Source: Musa acuminata AAA Group
Lineage: Eukaryota > Streptophyta > Magnoliopsida > Zingiberales > Musaceae
Length of the DNA stretch: 64,000 bases
Reading direction: 5' to 3'
Assembly: GCF_036884655.1 (NCBI RefSeq)
Contig: NC_088345.1
Coordinates: forward strand, 26,701,501-26,765,500
Positions 44,360 to 57,104 of this stretch are shown here, one piece after another; within the stretch, counting starts at the first letter, position 1, and each line of letters begins with the position of its first letter. The position numbers and the translations under genes are program-made. The notes under the pieces are model-generated. The model made no database searches and was not told the DNA's origin. It worked only from the letters and a program-made list of their open reading frames with translations.

Positions 44360-45774
44360 ATGCCTTTAACCCGACAACAAAAGAGAAATCTTAACATCAC
44401 ATATTTGGCCACATATACTATAGCACTTGAGGAGGTAATCAATGTTAAATTCGAAGCCTTCGAGGCGCGAATGGAGGATAAGATTCGGACGCTCTTTACC
44501 GAACTTAGATTGGGCCGACCACTAAGCCTAAAGAAATCACATCAAGGAGAGAGCTTTGCCCAATTTCACCAAGCCCAAAGATATGACTTCCAAGAGAGGG
44601 GAAGCTCTATGACCAACCCCAACTATCCATGCATCAGAATGGACTTCCCTAGATGGGAAGAAGGAGACCCGATTTGTTGGATCTCGCGCACGGAGCGATA
44701 TTTTCGGTACCATAAAACCGCGGATGCATCTATGGTGAAAATTGCAGCTATACATCTTAAAGGGGATGCTATATAGTGGTTTGACTGGTTTGAACATACT
44801 TATGGAGTCCTTTCATGGCAATAATTCAAAGAAGGACTGCTGATCCGCTTCAAACCAACCGATTACGAGAATATTGACGGACAACTAGCAAAGATCAGTC
44901 AAACCTCTACCATTCAGGAGTACCAAACCAGGTTTGAAAGGTTATCTAATCAAACTTGTGATTAGTCTCAAAAACAGCTATTGAGAACCTTCATTGAGGG
45001 CTTGAAGCCAAATATCCGAGGAGAAGTTAAAGCGCGACAACCATATACACTTATGGCAGTTATCTCTTTCGCACGACATCAAGAGGCGATTGAATCATGA
45101 ACCTTGGAGGACTAGAGTTGCTCCTCAACCAGAAATACTGAAGCCCTCAGCCCCCCCTACTATCGGTCGAGTCCCTATACCAAAGAAGTGGACAAGAGAA
45201 GAGCTTCGGGAGCAATCTACGATTGCTCCCGAAGCGGTTATGTTGGCATTGCGACGAGCCATGGAGTTACAAGCATTGCTGTAGAAAAGGGAGACTTCTT
45301 TTGATGGAACCAATAGAAGAAGAGGTCATTGAGTATTCAAAAGAGAGCCTTAAACATAACAAAGAAGATGTGGAAGAAGAGCCACAACCGACCGACGTTA
45401 CAATACACACACTAGCTGGCTACTCAAACCCGCAAACGATGAAAGGGAGACTTCTTATGATTGAACCAATAGAAGAATAGGTCATTGAACATTCAGAAGA
45501 GAACCTTGAACATAAAGAAGATGTGGAAGAAGAGCCACAACCGACTGACATTACAGTACACGCACTAGCCGGCTACTCAAACCCACAAACGATGAAAGTT
45601 GGAGGCCTTCTCAAAGAACAACCGATCACTGTTCTCATCGACACGGGCAGTACTACTAACTTCCTAAATAGTAAGCTTGCTGTTCGGATATCGTTACCTA
45701 TCGAGAATCGCTGTAGGTTTGATGTTAAGGTCACCGACGGACGGATTTTGAATTGTGATCGTAGGGGCCCGTAG
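44360..45774 (+). pseudogene. gag-pro: Gag and protease of G1, with in-frame duplication
   Basis: ATG in CATGCCTTTAACC (MPLTRQQKRNLNI). Capsid core RMDFPRWEEGDPICWISRTE, RYFRYHKTADASM, then stops (TAG for the Gln in DAIQWF, TAA soon after). Zinc knuckle CWHCDEPWSYKHCC at about 45245. The acidic linker is duplicated (45289-45444 and 45445-45597). Protease VLIDTGSTTNFLNSK (D-T-G) at about 45635, ending at TAG 45772-45774. Several stops and a frameshift at about 45085 make it inactive. Role would be particle assembly and maturation. Confidence 0.88.
45289..45597 (+). repeat. Tandem duplication in the Gag-protease linker of G1
   Basis: Units 45289-45444 (156 bp) and 45445-45597 (153 bp), both GGGAGACTTCTT...ACGATGAAA, both multiples of three. 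G2 has one unit (GRLFIIEPIEEEVIEHPEE). Confidence 0.9.
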
Positions 45775-47370
45775 GAGAAACTATTGCTGCAGGACCAAGA
45801 GATAATTGCAGATTTCTTCTTTCTCCCTCTTAACAATCATGAGGCCATGCTCAGAATTAAATGGTTGACGACATTAGATGATATTTCCTGAAATTTTATG
45901 AAACTAATTATGAAATTTTATAGTAAGGAGAAACAGGTGACATTGCACGGGAAACGTGGGGGCGACATAACAACGATTTGCACACAACAAATGGAGAAGG
46001 TTTTGCATAAAGCATGCAGTGGCTTTTTGGTACAACTTGAGCAGTAAACTAAGGGAGAGCCAACAGAATTTGAAGATCCAAATCTACTTCCTTTGCTTGC
46101 TGAATTTTCAAATATATTTGATGAACCGCGCAACCTACCTCTTACTCGTCGGCATGATCATTGTATAATGATTCTTCCAGGCAAATCTTCAGCAAATGCT
46201 CAGCCATATCAGTATCCACATCTCCAGAAGGATGAAATAGAAAGGATTGTAAAAGAGATGCTCGAAACAGGAGTTATTCGGCCAAGTTGCAACCTCTACT
46301 CTTCACCGGTGCTACTTGTACGCAAGAAGGACGGAACAAGGCGAATATATGTTGACTATCGAGCTCTCAATGGCATAACCATCAAGGATAAATATCTTAT
46401 TCCAATAGTAGATGAATTACTAGATGAAAGGGAGCACAAATCTTCACAAAGCTGGACCTTTGATCCGGGTATCATCAAATACGAGCGTGCGAAGAAGACA
46501 TACCGAAAACCACCTTTTGAACACAACAACCACTACGAATTTTTGCTTTCTTCAAAAGAAGGTGGAATATCTTAGGCATATCATATCAGAGGAAGGTGTG
46601 GTAGTGGACCCCTTCAAAATTGGAGCAATGTAAAACTGGCCGACCCCGAGAAACATAAAATTGCTACATGGCTTTCTAGGTTTAACAAGCTACTACCGTA
46701 AGTTCATGAAAAACTATGGAAAGATCAATGCACCACTTACTTCCTTACTGGAAAAAGATGTCTTCCAATGGTTGGACAGAGCCTCCGCTTCCTTTGACAA
46801 ACTTAAGGTAGCCATAACGACGATGCCGGTGCTAACACTACCAGATTTCAACCGACCCTTCATTATTGAGGCCGACGTATCTGGAGTCCGAATTGGAGCC
46901 ATTCTCATGCAAGATGGTCGACCACTCGCATACACTAGCAAGACATTATCTCCCTCCCATCAAAATAAGTTAATATATGATAAGGAGATGCTCGCCATTG
47001 TGCGCGCAGCAACGAGGTGGAGACCCTACTTTATTGGTCTATGATTTCAAATTAAAACCGACCATAAAAGCCTAAAGTACTTTTTAGAGCGTAAGATATC
47101 ATCCCTTGAGTAGCAAAAATGGGTAACAAAACTTCTTGGATTTGATTATGAAATAACTTACAAAAAGGGGAAAGAGAATATTCTTGCAGATGCACTTTCG
47201 CAGCTACCCGAGCAAGCTGAAGTTTCAACCGTTTCACTTCCAACTAGCGACTTCCTTGAGGATATTTAGATGGAATGGCAGGAAGATTTAGAGATTAGTA
47301 AGATTATAAAATATTTGGAGGAAGCACCAAGCTCCGTGGCTCATTACAATTGGGACTCAAAAAAATTACA
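45775..47370 (+). pseudogene. pol: RT and RNase H of G1, catalytic core deleted
   Basis: RT from LRIKWLTTL through YPHLQKDEIERIVKEMLET, SSPVLLVRKKDGTRR and VDYRALNGITIKDKY. It then enters the same frameshifted stretch as G2 ([11 protein letters not shown]) and joins at CACTACGAATTTTTGC to CTTCAAAAGAAGGTGG, skipping the family's F/YxDD region. RNase H: PFIIEADVSGVRIGAIL, YDKEMLAIVRAATRW, TDHKSLKYFLE, then KKGKENILADALSQLPEQ. Stops scattered. Cannot be catalytic. Confidence 0.87.
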
Positions 47371-47754
47371 CTATAAGGGACGGTTGTGCTTATGATAAAT
47401 TCTACTTGCATCTTCACGAGTAGATTTTGGACAAAGTTATTCTATATGCAGGGTACTAAATTGAAAAGGAGTATGGCATATCACCTACAAATCGACGGCC
47501 AAACAGAAGTTGTAAATAGGTGCTTGGAGACAGCCCAAAGCCACCCGCCAAATATGACTATCCAAGGAGAACTCCAGACCTAGCCAAGTACCATTATTGA
47601 TCGATGGATCGTGACTCGACGACGACGACCCACCACTAAAGTGCTAATACAGTGGGTGAACTTACTAACAGAAGATGCCACTTGGGAGAACTATGACGAC
47701 TTGAAGATCAAATTCTCAAAATTCATGAATCGTCAACCTCGAGGACAAGGCTGA
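47371..47754 (+). pseudogene. pol: Integrase stub and chromodomain of G1
   Basis: Only the end of the integrase core remains ([31 protein letters not shown]), followed by a junction to [11 protein letters not shown] chromodomain follows (RRRRPTTKVLIQWVNL, ATWENYDDLKIKFSKF, NRQPRGQG, stop TGA 47752-47754). PPT GAAGAGGGCGGGTC follows at 47758-47771. Confidence 0.83.
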
Positions 47755-47771
47755 TTTGAAGAGGGCGGGTC

Positions 47772-48165
47772 TGTTAGGACTCTAGCTAGGAGAGTCCTAA
47801 TTAAGAGGGACATTCATGTAAAACCTACCTAAGTCGACCCCTATTAAAGAGGTGAAGAGGCCGGCTAGGGTTAGGAGGTTGTTTCTTAGAGAAGAATTAG
47901 GAGTTGTAAAGGAATAGGAGTCTTGAGTAGAAGTCCTATTAGGAGTTGGTTAGAAGTAGGAGTCTTAAGTAGGAGTCCTATTAGGAGTTAGGGTTTAGAA
48001 ACCCTATAAATAGCCATGTATTCCTCCTCTTTTGATAAGCAATAGATGAATCTTTTCTACAACCTTTGAGCAGCAACTAGGAGGGAGGAACCCCTATAGA
48101 GTTCCAAGGAGGCCGATCCCCTAAAGAGATCAACCCCAAGTTTAGAATCTGTAAGGGTTCTAACA
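47772..48165 (+). repeat. 3' LTR of G1
   Basis: 394 bp, same ends as the 5' LTR. TATAAATA at 48005-48012. Confidence 0.95.
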
Positions 48166-49097
48166 TATCACCACCCAATCTGGGTGGTACCACCACCTAG
48201 ACCACCTAGGAGATTTTGTCTCCCAAGCGGTGCCACCATCAGTTATATTTTTAGGGGCTAAATGGGCTATTCAATCCGGCCAAATTCAGCCCTATTTAGG
48301 GCCCAATTGGCCCCTAACTAAGTTAGTGGGATTACCTCCTAATCCTAACTCAATTTATGGACTAAATATAATATTTAAGATAATTTGACAAAGCATATTG
48401 TTTTGGTACATCAATTGCTTTTCCAGCGAGCTTCCAGCGATCTTCTGACGAACTTTCGACGAACTGCCGATAATGTTCCGGCGGACTCCCGACAAGTTCC
48501 TAAACTTTACGACAATCTTCTTGGTGTGTTCCAATGAGCTTCTTTAGCAAGCTCCTGGACTTCTCAGTTGGTTCTGGCAGAACTTCTGATGAACATCCGA
48601 ACTTCCGGTAAACTCTTGAATTCCCAATGAGATCTCGATTTTGACTCTGGCACAACACCTGCTTTATCTTACTATTATCTTAGTTAATCCTGCATACTTT
48701 TCTCAACATATAGATTAGATCAAATAATTTATAATTGACTTCATCATCAAAATCTAAGATTCAACACCTCATCCATCTAATATCCCAGAGACTATATATC
48801 GGGCATGGTGCTATCAAACCCATACGGTTTCTACTCAAGTCTTGCTCTAATCGGATTCTCTCGGAGAAGTCTTTCTCTCTCAATCTAAATGACCCTGGCC
48901 AGGGATTTGTTTGAGCAAGAATATATGGGATATTCCTCTCATGACACCGAGAGTGGATAATTCTCTATCGACACTCAATAGCCCTCGTAAGGTTGACTAC
49001 TACTTCGGATAACCGGTTGTACTATATCTAGATATCCAAACCTATAAGTATAGTATCAAAGAATGGAGCACTCATACAGGACATCCTTGGTGTCTCA

Positions 49098-50262
49098 TGT
49101 TGAATCTCAGATTTTGATGATAAGATCAATTGATGGGTTAATTGATCTAATCCATATTATTGAGTTAAGTATGCAGGATTAACTACGATAACCAGAAAAC
49201 ACAAAGCAAGAATACCAGAGTCAAGTTCGATGGACATTTAAGAGTCCGAAGAATCGTCGGAGATGCTGCCGGAACCAATTGAGAAGAAATCGGGAACCTG
49301 TCGAAATTTTCGAAATTTTCGGGCTAAGCTACTCGTTAAAGTCATCACAAGTTCGGGAGCTTGCTGGGAGTCCGTCGAAAGAAGTTCGTCGGAAAGCTCG
49401 CCGGAACAAGACTTGACGTTCGCGGTTGAAAACTTGCTTAGGATGTTTTTTTTGTTATGTAGTTCACTTGTAATTAGGATTAAGATTAAGAGATAATCCT
49501 ATATCCTAGTTAGGGGCCAACTGGGCCCAAAATTAGACTTGGTTTGGGCTAAATTTGAAGCTTAACAAGTAAACCGAAGGGTCTGGCGGTGGCACCGCCA
49601 GACTGGGCGGTTGCACCGCCCAGCACCCGAGAGCTGGGCGGTGGCACCGCCCAGCACTGTTAGTGTCTGACAATGACAGGCGGTGGCACCGCCAGCATCA
49701 GGAACCCAAAGAGAATTCAAATTTTGGAGCCCAAATTTGAATCCTCTTGAGGCCTATAAATACCCCTCAAATCTCAGCTGAGATTACAACTTTTTGAGTA
49801 GCAATTGATTGAGAGAAAGGTATTCGAAAAGTCTTAGCAAGTCTTGTTTTCAATTTGCTAGAGTGTTCACCTCCTTCTTTCTTGCTAAAAATTTGTAAGA
49901 GTGTGAACTGCTTGTAAAAGATTGTAAGAGGGGTATTTGCCCTTCCCCTTCAAGAGATTTGCTAGTGGAAGGTGGGAGCCTCATCGAAGAGGGCCTCGCA
50001 AGTGGATGTAGGTCATTTGACCGAACCACTTTAAAATTGGCGTGATCTCTGGTTTGCATTTTCTTATTACTATTTACATTACTGCAAATCTTCTTATGTG
50101 CTTTATTTCCTCATTACCTTTGCTGCATACCTTTATAAACATGCGTTCAAGTTAAGCTTTTCAAGTTCGGTTTTTATCGTATCAAAAGATTTTTTCAAAA
50201 CTAAAGTTTTAATCCGCTGCACTAATTCACCCCCCCCTCTTAGTGCTGCTCCGATCCTAACA
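49098..50262 (+). mobile_element. Solo LTR N (A family)
   Basis: 1165 bp, TGTTGAATCTCAGATTTTG to GATCCTAACA, exact duplication TCTCA (49093-49097 and 50263-50267). U3 repeats GGCGGTGGCACCGCC at about 49574-49695, TATAAATA at 49755-49762. Inserted in the F LTR. Confidence 0.95.
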
Positions 50263-50715
50263 TCTCAAGGCTAAAGACCAGATACACCATTGGAACTGCG
50301 GAATTGTTATTTGACAATAAAGTATCATCAACCATCCAATATTCCGTAAGCGGATAAATTAGTGAACTCATTCTCCAATGAGCACCTGTACTATATTCCT
50401 AGTGTCCCCACATAAGCAGCTATGAGACCAGCTATATCCATAATATGGATGGGTATATAGTACACCAGTCTGTTCGGTTATCTCGATATCCCTCTCGAGT
50501 AACCTATGACCAGGATTATTTAGGATTTGTGTTTAAAGGTGAATCGGTCTCATTATCGTGATCTCATCATGATCCGATTCCCATTGCATAGATCCAAAGA
50601 TATCAGAATTTGTATATGCATATATGCAATAGTCAATAAAAAGTGATAAATGCCAACATATAATAAGCAAAAAGATTGCGTGTCAAGTCATACGTGCCAT
50701 CACTCACATGATTGG

Positions 50716-52280
50716 TGTTGAATCTCAGATTTTGATGATGAAATCAATTGATAAGTGTTTATGAATTGATCTGTGTTTTGAGTGATGTAGCATGCTTCGA
50801 TCAAGATGAGACAATTAAAGCAGGAAGAATCATGTTGGGCTAGTGGAACATGTCAGAAGATTGGACGTCTAGTTGGAGGATCGGATGATGTATCAACAGA
50901 AGGCTTCGGGAGAAATTGTGCCAAGGGTATCGAAGTTACAGAGGTCAGCTGGCCGATTAGGTAATAGGCCGCAAGAGAGAACGATGCGTTGAAGAATCGG
51001 ACGAAGCGTCGATGGACCAATGACACGCCGGACAATATGATTCATGCTTAGTAATAATTGTCTAGATCAAAGTATATTTTTATATGTGCAGGATTAACTA
51101 TGATAGCAAGGCATAAAGTAAAATGAAGTCCTGGAGTCATGAACGCGATTTCGTTGGGTGTTCGAGAGTTCGTTGGAAGTTCAAACATTTGTCAGAAGTT
51201 CTATCGGAATTGACTGAGAAGTCCCAAAGCTTGCCAAAGAAGCTCATCATAACTCACCAAGAAGATTATCATGATGTCTAAGAGCTTGCTGGGAGTCCAT
51301 TAGAACATTGCCGAGAGATCGTCAGTAGTTCGCCGGAAGATCGTCGAAAGCTCGCTGGAAGAAACCTAGACTTACCGACTTTGTTTAACTTAGTAAATAT
51401 CTTAAAATTCATATTTAGCATATAATAGGGATTAGAATTGGGCCAACCTAATTAGGGGATAGTTGGGTCAAGTTTGGGCTATGTTGGGCTAAGATAAAAG
51501 CCCAAACAGTGACCAAATAGGTGAAACCATCGTGGCATAGTCTCCAAGACTGTGTCAGGCAGTGGTACCACCAGTCTGGGCAGTGGTACTGCCCAGAGTC
51601 AATCTCCGAGACTATCTGGGCAGTGGTACCACCAGTCTGGGTAGTGGTACCGCCCAGTGTCAGGCTGTAGGCGGTGGAACCGCCTATACCCTAAAATTTC
51701 GGGGGTTTGAATTTTGGGTTCCAAATTTGAATCGATTCGAGGCCTATAAATATCCCAGCTATTCCTCCATGGATAAGCAAGAAATATTAAGCAAAACCCT
51801 ATGATTATAAAGTTGTAAACCTTATAAAGTTGAGTTCCCTCTTCCTAAAGCTTAGAGAGAGTTCTAAGGGAGGTGTGAGAGGGATACCTTATAAAAGAGG
51901 ATTGTAAAAGGTTCCCTCCTAAAACTGTGAAAAGGAGAAGAGGGGTGTAAAAGGGTAGTTAGTCTTCACCCATTGAAAGAAGACTAATAATGGATGCTAG
52001 TGGCCTCGACAAAAGAGGAATCAGTGAAGTGGATGTAGGTCACGACGATTGAACCACTATAAAAATCTGGTTTGCGTTTCTCTTGTGCAATTTACTTTAC
52101 TATAAACCACTTTACTTGCTTTACATCCATGATACTCTTCCGTACGCCTTCAAAATTAATACCTTTATGAAATGATTTTTCATCGGAAATGGATTTAATC
52201 GCAATGATGTTTTGAACCGACGTAATTTTTACCGCTGCACTAATTCACCCCCCCTCTTAGTGCCAACTCTTTTTCTAACA
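50716..52280 (+). repeat. 5' LTR of I
   Basis: 1565 bp, TGTTGAATCTCAG to TTTTTCTAACA. U3 repeats of GGCAGTGGTACCACC/GGTAGTGGTACCGCC type at about 51545-51680, TATAAATA 51745-51752. Confidence 0.94.
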
Positions 52281-52282
52281 AT

Positions 52283-52294
52283 TGGTATAAGAGC
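52283..52294 (+). other. Primer binding site of I
   Basis: TGGTATAAGAGC, one mismatch from the Met tRNA complement. Confidence 0.88.
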
Positions 52295-52330
52295 CTTGTT
52301 ATTTCTCATTTGGTTTAACACCCAAGTGAA

Positions 52331-53199
52331 ATGGCTCTTTTCGGCTTTCAAGAGGGACTTTCTCTCATTCGTCCTCCCTTGTTCAATGGGATAGACTACA
52401 CATATTGAAAAACTCGAATGAGAGTTTTCTTACTTTCTTTGGATTTAAATTTATGGAGTATTGTGGAAAATGATTTTCGAAAGTCTTCTCTTCTAATAAA
52501 CCATTGGAATGATTTGGAGAAGAGGACTTTTTCTTTAAATGCTAGAGCTATGAATGCTCTATTATGCGCCTTAGATAAAATCAAATTTAATCGGGTTTCT
52601 ACTTGCGAAATAGCTTTTGACATTTGGTATACTCTTGAAATCATACATGAAGGCACTAGCAAAGTTAAAGATTCAAAAATAAACTTTTTGATGCATGATT
52701 TTGAACTTTTTCATATAAAACTAAGTGAAACCATTGGAGATATATACACCCGTTTTACGGATGTCATCGATGGTTTAAAAACACTTGGTAAAAGTTTTTC
52801 GGACTTTGAACTTATAAACAAAATTGTACCTTCTCTTAGTAATAATTGGGATCCGAACAATGCGAGGCAAAAGATCTTAATAATTTTTCACTTGAAGAAC
52901 TTTTTAGTTCATTAATGACATATGAAATGACGCACAATGCACAAAACGAACTTGAGAACATCCTTCTAAAGAACAGGAAGAATTTCGGACTTAGAATAAT
53001 CGAAGACCACTCGAGCATAAGCTCAAGTGATAGTGAACTAGAACTCCTCACTATGAAATTTAAAAAGTTCATAAAACAAAAATTAAAGAACAAAAATAAA
53101 CTAAAAAAGAATGCAACTACTTACTACGCCTTAACAATTTTCGACAATGAGGTAAAATACGCAAACGAAACTCCCTTAGTTTATCTCAAAATAACATGA
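52331..53199 (+). pseudogene. gag: Short Sirevirus Gag of element I, decayed
   Basis: ATG in GAAATGGCTC. Starts LFGFQEGLSLIRPPLFNG, then TGA at 52406-52408 where TYWK should be. The core continues to SFSDFELINK, a frameshift falls at about 52858, and the rest reads EELFSSLMTYEMTHNAQNELE, SSISSSDSELELL. The lysine-rich region and ending TTYYALTIFDNEV...TPLVYLKIT follow, with TGA 53197-53199. The end matches the B and J ends; no zinc knuckle. Confidence 0.9.
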
Positions 53200-55516
53200 T
53201 GCTTTGCATGAGTTATTTTTAATTTAGCTTAGAAAATTTATTTTTCTTGAAAATTTCATGTTTAATAATGTAATGAATAATGCTAAAAATAAAAATATTA
53301 GGAATCATGCTTATGTTTCTAGTAATGAACATGAAAATGGCATGTTTTATGAATAAAATGTTAGATTTAAATCTAATGATAATCCTATATATGTTTTTTC
53401 CAGAAGAAATAATGTGTATCTTGATGATTTTGATTTTGATTGAAACCATACTTGATGTCTTAATGAAAATGTTAAGAGGTTTGATATCATTCTTAATGTG
53501 AATCTATGCATGATGATTTGAAGAAATGATAATTTTTGGGTAATTTATGGTTTATTGATCTTGATGGTTTTTATGACGAAATTTATTTTTCAATCCTAAA
53601 TGATTGATGCATTTTCTTATTTGGCATAAAACATACTTGTATGAAACTAATAACTTAAAATAAAACATCTCTATCTTATCGAGTTTTGAATAAGAGATTA
53701 AAATATATATTTATATTATTTTGAATCTCTTGAACTATGAAAGTGATTTTGATGATTTGATGATTTAAATTTGAATAATTTTTTTTAGCTAAATCATGTT
53801 CTCGATTCCTTGATATTTACAAATTAAGATTTATTATGAATCAAGATTTTTTTTAATCATTCTCCCATGATTCTAATTGGTATTTTCTTAAGAGGAGATT
53901 TTCTAAATGAATCATGATTTTTTGGAATTATAATTTTTATGATTCATAATAAATTGAGAGATATTATACATGAATCAAGATCATTTATGTATTATCTTAT
54001 GACATCTTTTTGCTATAAGAATGTCTTCATCTATATCATGATCTTGAATTCTCGATATTGATACTTGAAATTTTTCTATGAATCAAGATCTTGTTTTTGA
54101 ACTCCCATGTTTCTTTTTGTTATTTACTAAAAATGAGATTTGTCAAAGTGAATAATATCTATTGATATACATGAATTGAGATCTTGTTCTCCTACTATTC
54201 TTTTTGCTATTCACTAAAAAGAAGACTTATTCTAATAAACCATGATATGCTGCTTGACATCTTTTAAGGTTTATGACTTGAATTTTATTATGTAAAATTT
54301 GTTGTATTCATGAAGTATATCTCATCACCAAGTTCTTCTTGATATTCTTCATATGATGGTATGAATGCATGCAATACTATGATTTTGACATTCATGACTT
54401 GATTTTTTGATGATTGAAATAATGACTAGAATATTGATGTAATTATGAATGGTGATTTGGTATTATGCATGCAATACTTCAGCTTATGATATTGATGCAT
54501 ACAATGATAAAATATTCATAATAAAAAAATTGTTTTGACATTTATGACTTGATTTTTCATCTTTGTTATTTACCTTTGTCATGATTTGAAAATTATTGTA
54601 AAGGGAAAAAGAATTACAAAATTATTTTCTTCCCTTCTTTTTGGACATTGACAAAGGGGGAGAAATTTTGCTAGCTTGCATACTTCAATAAGAAGTAAAA
54701 AAGCTTGCTCATCCCAAAAGATGTAAAAAATTTTGCCAACTTTCATGTGTAAAATTTGCTAGCTCACAAATTGCAAGGAGAAAAACTTTCTAGGAAGCAA
54801 AGTTGCTAGCTTATTAAAAAATAATACATATAATACTTATGATTTTATTATGATGATGTATTTGATGTATTGCATATCATGTATGATAATCATGATTAAA
54901 ATTGCATTGACTTGAATTAAATTTAAATTCAAGGTTTATCTCAATTATGACATATTGAAATAATAATGACACTTTATTTTTGTCATAATTTGAAAATTGA
55001 TGAATTGTACCATTGTTTTGTTATTCCTCTCTTTTTGCCAATGACAAAGGGGGAGAAAGAATTTCTAGCTTGCACATCATGAAAAGAGGCAAACTTGTTA
55101 GCTTGCACAAGTCAAGAAGATGCAAAAACATGTTAGCTTGCTCATCTTAAAAGAGAAGCAAAGATTGCTAACTTGCATATTTCAAAAAGCGAAAGTTACC
55201 TTCTTGAACATCTTAAATATTACTAACTTATATGATGTAAAACTTAAAAGTTTTGCTAGCTTGCAATGATGATAAAACTTGAGATTTATTATGCAATGAT
55301 TTGAACTTGGATGTCTAAAAACACTTGCTAGTTGCACTTATCCTTTTTGTTGATGATAAAGGGGGAGAAGTATGATGTTATGCATAAGTTTATGATAACA
55401 TGTTACTTAGATTTTTGAATCCAAGAGTCTCTATCAATATGACATATTGATAGGGGGGGTTTGTTTAAACTCCGGGAGTTTGTTTAAACTTAGTCATCAA
55501 TTGGTTGTCATAATAA
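53200..55516 (+). other. AT-rich non-coding body of I
   Basis: No supported gene. Start matches the post-gag sequence of J and B (TGCTTTGCATGAG). GCTAGC / AGAAGCAAA repeats at about 54665-55320. PPT-like tracts at about 54654, 55047, 55358 and 55450. Confidence 0.78.
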
Positions 55517-55529
55517 AAAAAGGGGAGAT
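55517..55529 (+). other. Polypurine tract of I
   Basis: AAAAAGGGGAGAT before the 3' LTR, inside the hairpin 55496-55566. Confidence 0.88.
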
Positions 55530-57104
55530 TGTTGAATCTCATATTTTGATGATGAAACCAATTGATAAGTGTTTATGAATTGATCTGCATTTTGAGTGAC
55601 GTAGGATGCTTTGATCAAGATAAGACAATTAAAGTAGGAAGAATCATGTTGGGCCGGTGGAACATATCAGAAGATTGGATGTCTATCCGGAGGATTAAAT
55701 GATGTATCGACAAAAGGCTTCAGGCCATGGATTTGGGCATCGAGCTAAAAAGAGCGGAAATTACGCCAAGGATATTAGATTTGTGGAGCTTAATTGGCCG
55801 ATTGAGCAATATGCCGTAAGAAAGGATGATGCGTTGAAGAATCAGACAAAGCGTTGATGGACCAATGACATGCCGTACAACATGATTCATGCTTAGTAAT
55901 AATTGTCTAGATCAAAGTGTATTTTTACATATGCAAGATTAACTATGATAGCAAAGCATAAAGCAAAATGAAGTCCTAGAGTCAAGAACGTGATTTCGTT
56001 GAGAGTTCGAGAGTTCGTTGGAAGTCCGGACGTTCATCGGAAGTTCTATGAGAATTGACCGAGAAGTCCCAGAGCTTGCTAAAGAATCTCATCAAAACTC
56101 ACCAAGAAGATCATCATAAAGTCCAGGTGCTTGTCGGAAGTTTGCTAGAACATTGTTGAGAGATCGTCGGAAGTTCGCCCGAAGATCGTCGGAAGCTCGC
56201 CGGAAGAAACCTAGACTTACAGACTTTGTTTAGCTTAGTAAATATCTTAAAATTTATATTTAATGTATAATAGGGATTAAAATTGGGCCAACCCAATTAG
56301 GGGATAGTTTGGCCAAGTCTGGGCTGTGTTGGGCCAAGAGAAAGGCCCAAATAGTGACCAAACAGGTGAAACCGTCATGGCACAATCTCTGAGATTGTGT
56401 CAGGCGGTGGTACTACCCAGACTCAGTCTCCAAGACTGTTTGGGCAGTGGTACCACTAGTGTGAGTGGTGGTACCACCCAGTGTCAGCCTACAGGCGGTG
56501 ATACCGCTCGTACCTTGAAATTTCAAGGGTTTGAATTTTGGGCTCCAAATTTAAATCCATTTGAGACCTATAAATACCCCAGCTATTCCTGCATAGATAA
56601 GAAAGAAATATTGAGTAAAACCCTATGACTCTAAAGCTATAAATCTTAGAAAGTTGAGTTCCCTCCTCCCAAAGCTTAGAGAGAGTTCTAAGGGAGGTGT
56701 GAGAGGGATACCTTGTAAAAGAGGATTGTAAAAGGTTATCTCCTAAACCTGTAAAAAGGAGAAGAGGGGTATAAAAGGGAAGTTGGTCTTTGCCAATTGA
56801 AAGAAGACTGATAGTGGATGTTGGTGGCCTCGACGGAAGAGGAATCGACGAAGTGGATGTAGGTCACAACGATCGAACCACTATAAAAATCTGGTTTGCG
56901 TTTCTCTTGTGCAATTTACTTTACTAAAAACCACTTTACTTGCATTACATCTACTATGCTCTTCTGTACACTTTCAAAGTTAATACCTTTATGAAATGAT
57001 TTTTCGTCAGAAACAGATTTAATTGTAATGAAGTTTTGAACCGACGTAATTTTTACCGCTGTACTAATTCACCCCCCCTCTTAGTGCCAACTCTTTTCCT
57101 AACA
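55530..57104 (+). repeat. 3' LTR of I
   Basis: 1575 bp, TGTTGAATCTCAT to TTCCTAACA. TATAAATA 56569-56576. U3 includes CACAATCTCTGAGATTGTG, an 8-bp-arm palindrome with a 3-nt centre. Confidence 0.94.

Larger units (their letters stand above)
42696..48165 (+). mobile_element. Element G1: Reina-like chromovirus, non-autonomous
   Basis: 5470 bp with 394-bp LTRs at both ends, exact duplication TATCA (42691-42695 and 48166-48170) inside solo LTR M. Order: leader, gag, protease, RT with catalytic deletion, RNase H, integrase stub, chromodomain. Same family as G2 in the opposite orientation. The LTR pair shows about a dozen differences by eye, so a moderately old insertion. Confidence 0.95.
41979..48766 (-). 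mobile_element. Solo LTR M (E-like Sirevirus), split by G1
   Basis: Minus-strand LTR pieces 41979-42695 and 48171-48766 (about 1.3 kb). Plus-strand ends TATTAAGATCAAG (TG changed to TA) and AGATTCAACA. Exact duplication CCTCA at 41974-41978 and 48767-48771. Minus-strand TATAAATA lies near 42510. U3 repeats GGTGGTACCACC flank G1. Confidence 0.93.
50716..57104 (+). mobile_element. Element I: gag-only Sirevirus
   Basis: LTRs 50716-52280 and 55530-57104, PBS, decayed short gag, AT-rich body, PPT. Exact duplication ATTGG (50711-50715 and 57105-57109) inside the F LTR. Same organisation as B but with a different LTR family and without the 18-bp leader array. No protease, integrase or RT over 2.3 kb after gag. 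Confidence 0.94.
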
